A DNA stretch of 64,000 bases from Dicyema japonicum (lineage: Eukaryota; Dicyemida; Rhombozoa; Dicyemidae). Under the pieces are notes generated by a model. It searched no databases, had not been told where the DNA came from, and saw nothing but the letters and a program-made list of their open reading frames with translations. The position numbers and the translations under genes are program-made. How positions within the stretch are numbered: the first letter of the stretch is position 1; each line of letters begins with the position of its first letter. Of this stretch, positions 52,920-63,089 are shown piece after piece. Where the stretch lies: contig RDEW01000029.1 in the NCBI GenBank assembly GCA_011109175.1, positions 690,402-754,401 of the forward strand, read 5' to 3'.

Positions 52920-53430
52920 TTAAACATTGGACTGATATCTATATTTACAATACAATAAAGGAGGGGCATTGGGTCAAATTGAAGTTTCTGCTCGATGTGT
53001 CAGAATCACGTTAGCATAGTCTTTGGAGTTTTCAACACGCAGCAATCCAAACCACCAATTAGAAGAAAACTTTATTCCTTTATAGAGGTAACTAACATTG
53101 CGTGCTCAATTCCTGCAGGTCATAATGGAGACCTGTCATAACAAAATAATTTTATTAAATTAAACGAGATTTATGCCTTTATAACGAAATAAGCGAAATC
53201 TAATTGATTCAAGGCAAATGTTTTGGAAGAGACTGTCATTCTTGGTTCGCTTTTCCGTGAGTCAGCCGACTGTTTTGACGAACTCCATTATGTTAGTGCC
53301 AAGCATTCCAGACCTCTTCACTAAACACGGTTAGAAGAAAAACCACACCGTCAACCTGAAAAAACTAGCTCCAAATATACAGTAAGCACGAATTTATTAA
53401 TGTCACAAAAATCAAAAAAATTATAAAATA
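52920..53430. other. No recognised feature
   Basis: Between the 5S-like segment and the CWC27 stop codon I see no supported gene, hairpin or terminal repeat. The part next to 53433 would be the CWC27 3' UTR. Confidence 0.4.
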
Positions 53431-53432
53431 AA

Positions 53433-54905
53433 TCAACTTTCCATCCTCCTTCGTTTATTAATACTATTTCTGGGGTCATTGATAGCATATTCTTGGTTCT
53501 CCAATTGGTTCACTGGATTCGCCACTTTTACTTCCTCCTCAGGATCATAATACAGTCTATGGTGGAGCCTACAATCATCCAACACCAAAACCATGTACTG
53601 GACACATACTCCTCCTCATCGTCCGAATACTCCACCAATACTTCAGCCTTCTTAAAGTTCTCTTTGAATTTGTCTAGCATCTTCTCCACCACGAATATCC
53701 TAGACTTTCTGTCTTCCGGAAGTTTCTTCAGCTTCGAGTAAACCCCGAAACCCTCATCATAGTCTTCCAGAGTCGATACTGGCTGCACAGGTTCCACTAA
53801 ACCTCACACATGACTCTACCAGTCGGCTTGGTTTCCACGTTTTTCGTAGAGAGTTCACGGATTTCACTCCTCAATTTTTCTCCCTCCGCCCTGAGGAACT
53901 CCCTTCACCCAATAAACAAGTTTTCATACACTTTGCTGATCTTGGCCTCCGAATCCTTCGGTTTTTCGACCTCGTTTGGCTCTTCTGATATCGGAACCAC
54001 AACTTCGGGAATGTTCGACTTCACAATTTTTGGGACAAAGATCTCCCGATGTGTCTGTTCTCCATCTTCGAAAGTGTCATCCCCGAAAGACAGAAGAGAA
54101 TAGTTTCTTCCGTAGTAAAACTGAAGTACCTGACTGCTTTGATTTGCCCAACCGGCTCACGGTCATTCACCCCAGTGGTTTGGGGGACAGGTTTTTCAAC
54201 GACAATGTCAGTGAAAGGGTTGACTACTATTTCTACAGATTTTATTCCCAACCGGCTCACGGTCATTCACCCCAGTAGTTTGGGGGACAGGTTTTTCAAC
54301 GACAATGTCAGTGAAAGGGTTGACTATTATTTCTACAGATTTTATTCTGTGAAGAACATCTGGCCTATCGGTTCTAGGGTCCACAAGACCTTCCCCCAAT
54401 TTGATCATGTTAAACACGGTTTCACCCGCAACCTAAAAGTCAAACGAAAGAGGACAGTTCCAAATATAGTGTGTTTCTTCTCCAGGTGAGGAAGAGCAGC
54501 CAATGTGAAGAAAAACTGGCTTCCGTTCTGGTTGGGGGCACCAGAGTTGGCCATTGCCACTAACCCACGTCTGGTGAACCTCAGTCGACTGTGAAACTCG
54601 TCCTTAGAGTAATCGTTGGGATATACTTTGAATGGAGCTCCATAGACGGACTCACCCCCGCATCCTGTGCCAGTTGGGTCCCCTCCTTGGACTATGGATT
54701 TGGGAATTACTCTGTGGAAGATTGTTTCATTGTAATAGGACAGCATGCAGAGGTGGATAAAGTTCTTGCATGCTTTGGGGGCTTCTTTGGTCCACAGTTC
54801 AATATCAATGTCTCCAACTGTTGTTTTTAGTCTAACCTAGTAATATTAACTTTATTGGATTACTTTTCCAGATGTTGGTGGCTCTTTAATATATGTATTA
54901 CTCAT
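53433..54905 (-). CDS. CWC27: Spliceosome-associated cyclophilin CWC27
   Basis: CWC27 is a cyclophilin-fold subunit of activated spliceosomes. From ATG at 54905: MSNTYIKEPPTSGKV, DIDIELWTKEAPKACKNFIH, TIFHRVIPKSIVQGGDPTGT, GCGGESVYGAPFK, DEFHSRLRFTRRGLVAMANS, NGSQFFFTLAALPHLEKKHT, then SVEIVVNPFTDIVVEKPVPQ and NYSLLSFGDD, a Lys/Glu-rich coiled region, and the ending YAINDPRNSINKRRRMES. Seven GT-AG introns fit exactly and keep frame: 54837-54863 (27 nt), 54603-54626 (24), 54433-54455 (23), 54107-54129 (23), 53891-53917 (27, alternatives possible), 53797-53819 (23) and 53569-53591 (23). A roughly 100-bp direct duplication at 54148-54346 would shift the frame, and one copy must be removed to read through. 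Length without it is about 400 residues against about 470 in human. Confidence 0.9.
54148..54346 (-). repeat. Out-of-frame 100-bp duplication inside CWC27
   Basis: Two adjacent copies of a 100-bp unit (each containing TTCAACGACAATGTCAGTGA on the plus strand) differ at only two or three positions. Because 100 is not a multiple of three, the second copy puts the gene out of frame. Confidence 0.85.
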
Positions 54906-54999
54906 AATTCACTACAATGCACAGAAAAAATTAAATTTATTTGTTAAATTTTTAAATTTTTTTAAATGTTTTTTTAATTAAAAAATATCTTGGACAAAT

Positions 55000-55260
55000 A
55001 TGAGGAAAATTGAGGAAATTCAAAAGAGGGATTTCAGAGTAACGGAGCGTTGGAATTGTGGAGATCACCGAACCGGACGGACGCCTCTGGAGACCTTTAT
55101 GAGACTAGACTACAGATCAAGTGAATGTGGCCATGAAAAACAGTCAGTTCATGCGCGGGCACGGGGGAAGAACACCGGGCAAAAATGAGGATGCTGTTAA
55201 ATTGCATCGGGATCACGTGATAATTAGTTTGGTTTTCCTTTATTTCTTACACTTATTTGT
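55000..55260 (+). pseudogene. LINE B2 C-terminus and 3' tail
   Basis: The plus-strand frame gives RKIEEIQKRDFRVTERWNCG, then ETFMRLDYRSSECGHEKQ and a stop, followed by GGGATCACGTGATAATTAGT. The protein block matches KKIEDVQKKDFRMTER at 13.3 kb, and the tail matches the minus-strand tails at 57895-58080 and 25930-26000. It is a 5'-truncated LINE end. Confidence 0.65.
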
Positions 55261-55379
55261 GATTGTTTGAAAAGCATGCAACGTGCGATCGATTCGGTGT
55301 CGTTAAAACTCTCGAGTTGGTAAAAATGTTAAAAGGAAAAAAGGAGAAGTAGTCAATTGCGTTACCAGGTGGTAAGGAT

Positions 55380-56620
55380 ATAATTCTTGCTATTTCCGAG
55401 AGCGTTGTGCTAGCTTACCCAAAAGAATGGGCGAGCAGGTAGTCCTGCAGGTACGTAGCAGGCTATCCCGAATGTCCTGGAATGTTTGGCCATACCTGGC
55501 GGAGCTCTGCAGTGGCAAATTCAGTATCGCTATATCTGTGAGAGAACTCAAGAAAATGGCTGTAGGCAAAGAAGGTACTGGTCTAAAGGGGCGGGGACCA
55601 GATGACCACAACTGTCAAAAAAAGCACGAGCACCAGAGCTGTGATACGTTGCAGCTCAAGCTTGTGAGTTTTTCGCTCGAAATTTCACTGCCGCGGCAGA
55701 TGTCCCACTTGAGGACCCTAGATTTATTCGCAAGATCCCTCATTGTAAAGTTAATGGAGTAGTGTTAACCTGTATCAATAAGGCTGTGGCTTATACAGTG
55801 GAGACTAAGCCAGAAGGGTCACTGGGTGACATTTTCCTAGTGCTGTATGCAGCACAGATCACCCATGAGGAAATGACGGACAAGCCCAGAACACCCCAGT
55901 AAATGGAGGGAGCAGATCTGTGCAAAGATTGCTTGGAGACAGACTTAGCTGGAAGCACTGGAGGGACACATAAGTGGTGTGGCGCGAGGGGTTAAAAGAA
56001 AAGCACCGCCTATAATAAAGGCGCTAATTAGTAAACTCCGTGTTCCCAAATGGGACCTTAAAGAGTTGAGGAAGGCAAAGGTGGAGTTAGAGGGGACAAT
56101 ATCATATATAAGAGGAAACTATTCACATGAAAGTCGGGGTAAGAGAAGAAGAGAAATAATCTGTTTGAGTTTAATTGCAGATTGTTTTACCGTCGCCTAC
56201 ACGAAAATGGCCATAGTGTATGTTTCCAGCAGGAGGCAGAAATGCGTTCCACAAGAGGTAGTATGTGGGAGGCTAAACCACGCAAAGGAAATGTGTGAAA
56301 TGTCCCGTACAGCGCCGCTCCATTCTTGGGGGAATCTTGCTGAATTTTCGATTTCCGCAAGAAATTTGCTCAATATGCAGCAGATTATCGACCGATAACC
56401 TGCATGCCAACCCTGTATAAGCTAATGACCAAATTGGTGGCTAATGAGGTCAGGAGCTTTGTAGAAGCAAATGGGATTCTCACCGAGAATCAATTGAGTA
56501 CTGTGCGAAATTGTCAGGTGCAAAAGAGCAGGCTTTGATCAACAAGTGCCTTTCTGTGTCTCACGGAAGCTCAGATTCGTACTAGGGGCCATCAAGCCTT
56601 TTGCCTGTCACTCGTTACAC
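55380..56620 (+). pseudogene. Diverged RLE-type LINE (family D-related) fragment
   Basis: A 139-codon frame (55979-56398) is Lys/Arg-rich and resembles the N-terminal region of the family D protein. It runs, with a frameshift, into YRPITCMPTLYKLMTKLVAN, EVRSFVEANGILTENQLSTV and QALINKCL (about 56390-56560). These match LRPITCMPNLYKLLTKCVNK, YIESYDLLSDNQLGTRR and QALVNQCL of 30169-33393. Upstream (55427-55762) there is an open frame without recognised motifs (WPYLAELCSGKFSIAISVRE). It is a distinct, more GC-rich subfamily. Confidence 0.6.
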
Positions 56621-56930
56621 TGCACCACCCGACTAAGTCTACTAAAATATCAGTTGTGTCATTCCATAACTTGAAGCCTACTAAAATTCGAAAGTTGAGA
56701 CCGTGACGTACTTTTATTGTACGAAAATTCCACATGAAAACCCCCATCTTTTATTTTCGCAGTCATAAACGGACTCAGGAGACGTCAGAAAACCCGTAGT
56801 CTGAACAAATATTTTTTGAATAGCTCAAAATCAATATTATTAGTATTCGAGAAATTGAAGTAGTGAACTTTATTATGACCCCCGTTCCTTGAAGTTGTTT
56901 CTCGATTGCAGGAACTCTTCCATTTCCTCT
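56620..56930. other. No recognised feature
   Basis: No coding motif, hairpin or terminal repeat is supported here. Confidence 0.35.
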
Positions 56931-56945
56931 GATTATGGGTGGGCT

Positions 56946-57800
56946 TTACCGATGGACTTGTGTGGAAGGATAAGTAAGAAGATCACTAACTTGTGTGGAA
57001 AGACTTGCCTTTCCGTTACTGCAATTGTAGAAACTGGACACACAAGTCATGTGTTTAATCGCAAATAAAATTATCTGCCGATCTGAATAAGTATTTTCTA
57101 CCTTAGCAATGTGGATGATTAGCAATTTTCGAGTGTAGCTGTACACTAATGTCTTCATCTCCTCAATATGGATGTAACCACGTTCTCCTTTTTGGACTAG
57201 GAAGACATCAGATATATGAACTGCTGTACATAAGGAAGGATCGGATGCAACAATGTCATGGTTCGAGGATCTTAGATATCTCCTTCGACAGAGTTGTTGT
57301 CTAAACAATAATTCCCTTGTTCGTAGGCAGATTCATCCAAGGTTCTCCATTTTAGAAGCAGACAAGTGTCCAACACTTCCTCGTTCAAAATATTTGAAGA
57401 TAATGAGAAATCAAAATTGATGAGTCAAATCCACTTTAAAGGAAGCAATCAGCCAATGAATTACCTGGAATGCATCAAATACCATAACTCGTAATTAACA
57501 TCGAATAGTCATGGTGTTTCTTAAGTATCGATTTAATAAAAATCGACAATCAGCCACACCTCGTGATTTGCCAAAGTGATAAACAGAAACCTTGTTGGGA
57601 GATACAAATACGTGTACTACCAATGTAAACTTATGTGCAGTAAACCCATGTCCTTTAAAATATAATTCCCACAGTGATGTAGCTCTTTGAAACTTTACTC
57701 CCATCAGTGAGTGCCCATAAATATAAGCCTTCAAATATTCAAACTTCATTAGACAAGGACCTCTGTCATTAGGCAGTGCAAGAAGACCAACTGACATTTA
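56946..57800 (-). CDS. Unrecognised host-like gene
   Basis: Two long minus-strand frames, 57495-57797 (MSVGLLALPNDRGPCLMKFE, YLKAYIYGHSLMGVKFQRAT, SLWELYFKGHGFTAHKFTLV) and 56946-57308 (NHDIVASDPSLCTAVHISDV, QKGERGYIHIEEMKTLVYSY, RKLLIIHIAKVENTYSDRQI), look like exons of one globular protein. Between them LDTCLLLKWRTLDESAYEQG and NYCLDNNSVEGDI (about 57300-57385) may be a further exon. No LINE or transposase motif is present, and composition resembles the host genes here. A first exon starting at ATG 57797 is plausible. I do not recognise the family and did not fix all splice sites. Confidence 0.4.
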
Positions 57801-57889
57801 TTCCAAATTGTGACTTTCACTCGTGAAACTCGATAATATTCTGGAGACCTAGTTGATTATTATTTCAATAACTATCAGTTTGTTCGTAA

Positions 57890-58080
57890 ATATTCATTTA
57901 TTAACATCCCTAAGCCACGGTAAAACCATTATCACATGATCCTGATTCCTTCCATTAGAGATCTCATCTTTGCCCGGTGATTCTCCTGGGTGCCCGCGCG
58001 TGATCTTTCAGGGACACTGATTGAATTTACGGAGCCGCATTCCAGTCTCATACAAATCTCCAGAAGACATAAATAAATTG
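57890..58080 (-). repeat. LINE B2 3' end
   Basis: On the minus strand this reads TGGAGATTTGTATGAGACTG, then CGCGCGGGCACCCAGG and GATCATGTGATAATGG, with an AATAAATGAATAT end. It matches, in the same order, the plus-strand segment 55085-55235. It sits directly upstream of the DHHC gene relic. Confidence 0.65.
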
Positions 58081-58104
58081 ACAAAAATATTTATTAAATT
58101 CAAA

Positions 58105-58937
58105 TATTAAATAAATATTTAGAATACTATTATGTGGTTTATGGAGGAATACACATTTTTCCGTAATAATATGTATTATATTAGGCCTATTTATGTTCTC
58201 GTTTATCCTAATATGCATCTTTCACCAATTTTATTTGATCATTCCCACCATAAATTATGGAATATACCTACAGTTAACCCTTATGTTTATATTGGCACAA
58301 TTCTCCATAAATATGCTCATTGTTTTAAATTCGGACTATTCTCATGGTAATTATGGTACTTTAGTCTACAGGTAAGATCACAGTCCCCACGTGGGTCTCG
58401 CTTAAACATTGCTACATCTGCAAAAAGCAGGTCCTAAAGGAGTCCTCGCATTGCTTTGAATGCAAGCGATGTGTTATCAATCGCGCCTACCACAGTGCTA
58501 TTTTATCTACGTGCAACGGTTTTTAAAACTACAGAAAATTTTTTATATTTTTCCTTTATTCTTTCATTTTATTTACCTTTATGTTAGCAACGTGTCTGCA
58601 TTATATGTTCACTTACGGAATGACCAGCCATGGATTTATTGCTGTGATCTCTTTGATCTTTCCGTCAATTTCATGGTTGGTTGGTTTTGAAAAGTCTTTA
58701 TTTGATCTTCTTTTGAAAAACTTTACTTTGATGCTTTTCTGGATTTCAATGTGGGCATTTGTTCTTGAAACTGTTCAAATTACTACTGGCTGGAACCCTT
58801 TGAACAAGAGAAGAGTTAAGGTGAACACACGTGAGCGTGGGATATTTGGTTTTATTTGGGAGTTTATCTTTCCATTCTACGATGGTGTTAAGAATCATCC
58901 AGATTATATATTTCAGTCTTCTACCACTGACATTTGA
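58105..58937 (+). pseudogene. DHHC-type palmitoyltransferase relic with altered catalytic core
   Basis: These membrane enzymes S-acylate proteins through the Cys of a Cys-rich DHHC domain. Plus-strand reading: two membrane helices (ILGLFMFSFILICIFHQFYL, LQLTLMFILAQFSINMLIVL), a 25-nt GT-AG intron (58347-58371) that restores frame, KITVPTWVSLKHCYICKKQV and LKESSHCFECKRCV, then the core, and after NYRKFF two further helices and ERGIFGFIWEFIFPFYDGVK ending at TGA 58937. The core should read C-V-x2-F-D-H-H-C-x-Y-L-N-x-C-I-G-x2-N-Y-R but reads CVINRAYHSAILSTCNGF, then TAA, then NYR. Spacing is exact, yet Asp, the first His and the catalytic Cys are replaced, and a stop follows. The start codon is uncertain. 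Confidence 0.75.
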
Positions 58938-59204
58938 TTTTTTCACCTCTTTATTTAATAGTACTCGTTGTTTTTTTGATAAGATATGGATCTTCGTAAG
59001 GGGGTCGAATGTTTTTTTAAATTATTAACTTAGCTGTAGTCGGGACCATTAGTAAAAGTCCTGCAAAGAAATGCTGCGCGTCCGCGTCAGATCCAGGGAG
59101 CCCAGGATTAGTAAGAAGATTTCGAACTGTTGGAAAAGAACTGTATCTAGAATAAAAATGGAGACTAGACAAGGATTTGATTCAATTTCCGGATATTTAA
59201 TTAA

Positions 59205-59260
59205 AATACAGTAAACCCTCATTAATCCGAACAAAAAAAATTGGATTCCTTTTGGATTGT
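59205..59260. repeat. Tigger/pogo-type terminal sequence
   Basis: TACAGTAAACCCTCATTAAT followed by CCGAACAAAAAAAATTGGAT matches the typical terminal inverted repeat of pogo/Tigger elements and resembles the terminus at about 26793. No second terminus or transposase was identified nearby. Confidence 0.55.
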
Positions 59261-59408
59261 AGAGGAATAAATATAATAATTTCATTGTAATTAATATTTA
59301 TGTTTTCATATATCAGAAGATAATGTAATATAAAATTAAATTTTTTTTAAATTTAATAATATTTATTTTAAATTTAAATGCAATTTTTTTTTAACAATTA
59401 AACAAATG

Positions 59409-59935
59409 TCAGTTGAGGAAGCCTGCTGCGTGGATTGCGAACGAGTTCCCTCGGAGTATGGCTATTCCTATCTTTTGTCTTAGCCATAACCCTTCTCGTT
59501 GATCTCTTTTCTTCCTGGCAAGCAATCCTCCGAGTTCTTGCAAGAATTCAACCGTCATTGGACCAATGGCTCCCGATGATTCGGTCGCAACAGGAGTAAA
59601 TCGGTAGCGATCCCCGAGGCAAGAATATTTCTTGATTTTTAGGTTTTCCGCAGTCGAATCAGCTAGGGTCATCCCGTCAGGTCTCTTCCTATCTCCTCGA
59701 TCAAGACCCACTAATTCAAGCTGTGCTTGGAAGCCTGAAGCCTTCAGAGCTCTGACGATCACATCATTCAGAGCAGCATGACGTGGTCCCCTTCCGGCGC
59801 TTCTTCTGCAGGACAGCGGGTGCAATCCTTTCGCATCGACTGTTTTCCCGCATCGGCATCGGTGCTCCTGGCAAACGTCTAGTCCCAGCCTTTGTCCGAT
59901 TCCAATCCTCAAAGAATCGTCGTCCAAAAATTAAA
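59409..59935 (-). pseudogene. RLE-type LINE (family E) C-terminus lacking part of the nuclease
   Basis: An open 172-codon frame gives DDDSLRIGIGQRLGLDVCQE, RCRCGKTVDAKGLHPLSCRR, SAGRGPRHAALNDVIVRALK, LVGLDRGDRKRPDGMTLADS, then jumps to LGDRYRFTPVATESSGAIGP and ends IAILRGNSFAIHAAGFLN. Compared with 22146-22801, about 20-30 residues containing VWDATCVDTL are deleted in frame just after RPDGMTL. The finger block and the terminal region are intact. It is 5'-truncated at about 59935 next to an A-rich run. Confidence 0.75.
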
Positions 59936-60012
59936 AAAAAACTTTTTTTTTATTTAGTGATGTCATAAATAGCTGTCTCTCTATTTTCCTTTGAATTATC
60001 ATTTCTTAATTA

Positions 60013-62915
60013 TTGTCGTATGTCATAAGAACCCGGAACGTTGACACAGTCAGGGTTGGTAAGACAAATTTATCACTTGAAAACATTAACAACCACTAAG
60101 TTTTGTTTCAAGAGAAACAAAATAGAGAGAAGTTAAATCCCCAAGGAATATAGAAAAGTAAATTCCCGGATTAATGTAGAGATGTTAAATCCCCAAAGGA
60201 AAAGAACCGAGATATAAGCTTACTTTATAGCAGATAGATACTTTATTAACGTAACAAACTCGTTACTAATTAAAAACTAATTAAAAAGGGAGAAGCCAAC
60301 GAGTTTGTCCTGGTTGATGGGGTCTGGTTTAACGAGACACCATATGTTCCCTCTTTGAATAATTGACCCCTTGCATCCAACAAGAATTATTTTTTCAAGT
60401 CGTGCAATATTTCCTCAATGGATCTTGCACGTCTCTCATCACTTGGCGGTAATTTAGAAATTAAATCAAGTCCATATACCAGTTTAATAGCACATCTCGA
60501 TTTAACGAGAAGCTCTACAATAGTACTTTTCTCATCACTTTCAAACCATCCTTGGAAGCCATAAATCAAGAATGGTTCTAAACAAGCTGTATACACATAA
60601 GAAAAGTTTCCAGACTCAATTGAAAACGTAGAAGTGATTTCGACATCTCCGTAGCTTTTTACTTCTTTTTCTTGATAAAAGAACCCTTAGAGTTCACACA
60701 AACTCTAAGATATTGTAACTGTTCCATGCATTTGATCGCTCCAGTATCAATACAAATCTTTGATTTGTTCTTGAAATTCACAATCCATGAAGCAGTATAT
60801 TTTTAAGAGATAAGGATAAACCTGTATCTCGGCACCAGCATTTAATTATTTCGACATGTGTCGAAACACGTTTCCAAAAAATCGATCTATTAATACTCAG
60901 ATCGAGCAAAAGAATGTCATCGTCAAATATCAACATTTAGGTGTTCAAACTTCGGAATGTCACACATAGCGCAATTAAATAAGAGGGGACTTAAGACAGA
61001 CTCACGTGGAACCCATTTTTTAACAAAACGTTCTTCGATAATTGATTTCCAACCCGTATAAAAGATTCTCTACCAGAAAGAAAATTTTTTATCCACACTA
61101 GAGCTTGCTCTGAATATTAAAATTTGACAAAGTTTTCAACAACCCAGCATGCCAAACGCTATCAAAAGCCTTTGATATGTATAGACATACGGCCGTAAGA
61201 CATTCTCTATTCTTTTTAGCAACACATATAAAATTTGATAATATTGAGAAACAATCTCCAGTACCTCTAGTGGGGCGAAAACCACACTGTCTTCAACGTA
61301 TTTTGATAATCTGTTGAAAATGATTTTTTCCATAATTTTCCTCTGCGAGCTGTTGTCTTAAGACATCAGGAACTTTTCCTTTCGGGATCCAAGATCTGTC
61401 ACGAGACTTGAGATTTATCTCTTCACCTTTCCTATCCAAAGAATTCATTTTCGAAAAAAGTTTCCAGAATTTAGGATTATTACGATAGAGTTTGGAGCAT
61501 TCTCTCTTCCATCTATTTTCTTCAATACTTTTTGATACTTCGATCAATACACTTTTTATAGACTTGATCCTCTCTTTGAGATGGCTAGAATCTTGTGGAT
61601 CCCAACATCGTTTCAATTTTCATTCTAAATTTCTCATTTCACGAATGACATTGCTCCCCATTCATAAATTTATTTCTATGCGGAGAAAGAAATCTACTAT
61701 TTACATAATAATCAATATAATTTAAAATAACATTTCTTAATTTTACATCCAAACTATCGATATCCACATGATTTAAAACTTTCAGTTCTCGAATATTATA
61801 CAACTTTATAGAAATATAAGAATTAAAATTAGCCCAATCAATTCTGTTGATATTATATCCAAAAATATTTCTTCTTCAAAAACAGGTCCAGTTCGCAACT
61901 CCAAAGTTTGAGGTAAGTGATCACTTCCTATATCATTTTCGACATAGGGCAGACCACTCAATAAAGCGTGGTTTTCTAGCATTACAAAAACACCCAATCT
62001 ATCAGCACTCCGTTGTTGGAAATGATTAAGTTCTTTAGAAGTAAAACGTCAAATTTTCTGATTCCATTATTTCCAATAAACATTTGCCGTCAGAATTAGT
62101 TTTCACATAACCAATATCTAGTGACTACACATTCGTGAAATTTGCCAGATTTTTATATATAAGTGAAAGAACGTATGCGTATGTTCAATTGCTGGTAATC
62201 AAGAAGACTTTGGAGAGTATGATTGATCATTTAGGAAACCAAGTCGACGTTTCGCGGCGTTATGATAAACTTAATGAAGGGATAAAGGATATTTACTCTA
62301 TGTCTGATTATGAAGAAATTCAAAAGAAAAGTGTGAGTGAAGAAAAGGACTGTGACAATTGGGTTTACTCCAATAGTTACTGAAATAAGAAACTAATTGG
62401 ATAGAGAACATTTTAATTAGAATCATTTTGTGACAACTATTTTAAACCTTAAATGATCATAACAAAATTTTAATATAAAAACGATTTAAAAAATCAAAAA
62501 CTTCTTTAGTATCAGACAAATTAACTGTATTTAAAGTAGCACGATAAATAGAAATGTTATATATATAAGTAGTAGTTTTCAATCCAATTATTAAATTTGG
62601 GTTGAAATAGAGTTTTCGCTAACCATCGCTTTAGCGTTCCACCTGCCTTTGTGATTAAGGGAATCATGATCTACCATAAACCGTCGTTATCCCCGATCAC
62701 ATAGTAATGCTGAGAACTTAGTGTTGCAAAACTCTTTTTCAACCCTTTTCACGTTTAATCGCTTTATTGACTCAAAATAAAATTTTTTGTTTTTTGAGGG
62801 AACAAGGGACAGATCTTTCGAAGCAAAACTTAGTTGTTGTTAATGTTTTCAAGTGATAAATTTGTTTTATCAACCCGGACAGTATCAACAGCCCGGACAC
62901 TATCACATACGACAA
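60013..62915. mobile_element. Long-TIR element, copy 2, carrying a nested LINE
   Basis: Left end 60013-60110 and right end 62825-62915 are inverted copies (TTGTCGTATGT at both extremes, then CAAATTTATCACTTGAAAAC and CATTAACAA). TTA lies on both sides (60010-60012, 62916-62918). The interior at 60110-60220 and 62112-62820 matches copy 1 at 34465-34560 and 34830-35990, including an 82-codon frame (62135-62383, IKKTLESMIDHLGNQVDVSR) that is broken in copy 1. A family C LINE occupies about 60220-62110. No transposase is recognised. Confidence 0.82.
60220..62110 (-). pseudogene. Jockey-like LINE (family C) nested in the long-TIR element
   Basis: From 62000 down the minus strand gives LPYVENDIGSDHLPQTLELR (endonuclease end with SDH), NNPKFWKLFSKMNSLDRKGE, EEINLKSRDRSWIPKGKVPD, then FGFRPTRGTGDC-like and AFDSVWHAG-like remnants around 61140-61300. 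The C-terminal block ACLEPFLIYGFQGWFESDEK is at 60387-60596. The order is that of family C. Frame breaks and internal losses in the RT palm make it inactive. Confidence 0.72.
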
Positions 62916-63089
62916 TTATTGTACACTTGACTCTCGCAAATTGGCCACAATTTTTACAATTTTTAAATTTTTTTAAAAATAAAAATTTAACACATGTCTT
63001 CCAATTCCACTCGTGGACGCTAACTCGGCTTACTTTTATTGAAAACTCAAATTGTTAATTATTAAACACTGATTTACAAGGAAAAGACA

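Noticed and set aside
53433-58937. A variant genetic code (TAA or TGA read as sense), suggested by in-frame stops in the DHHC and MCAT relics
   Set aside because: CWC27 and the 1,074-codon RLE ORF end at normal stops and contain none inside. All three stop types occur in broken copies, and short introns explain several apparent stops.
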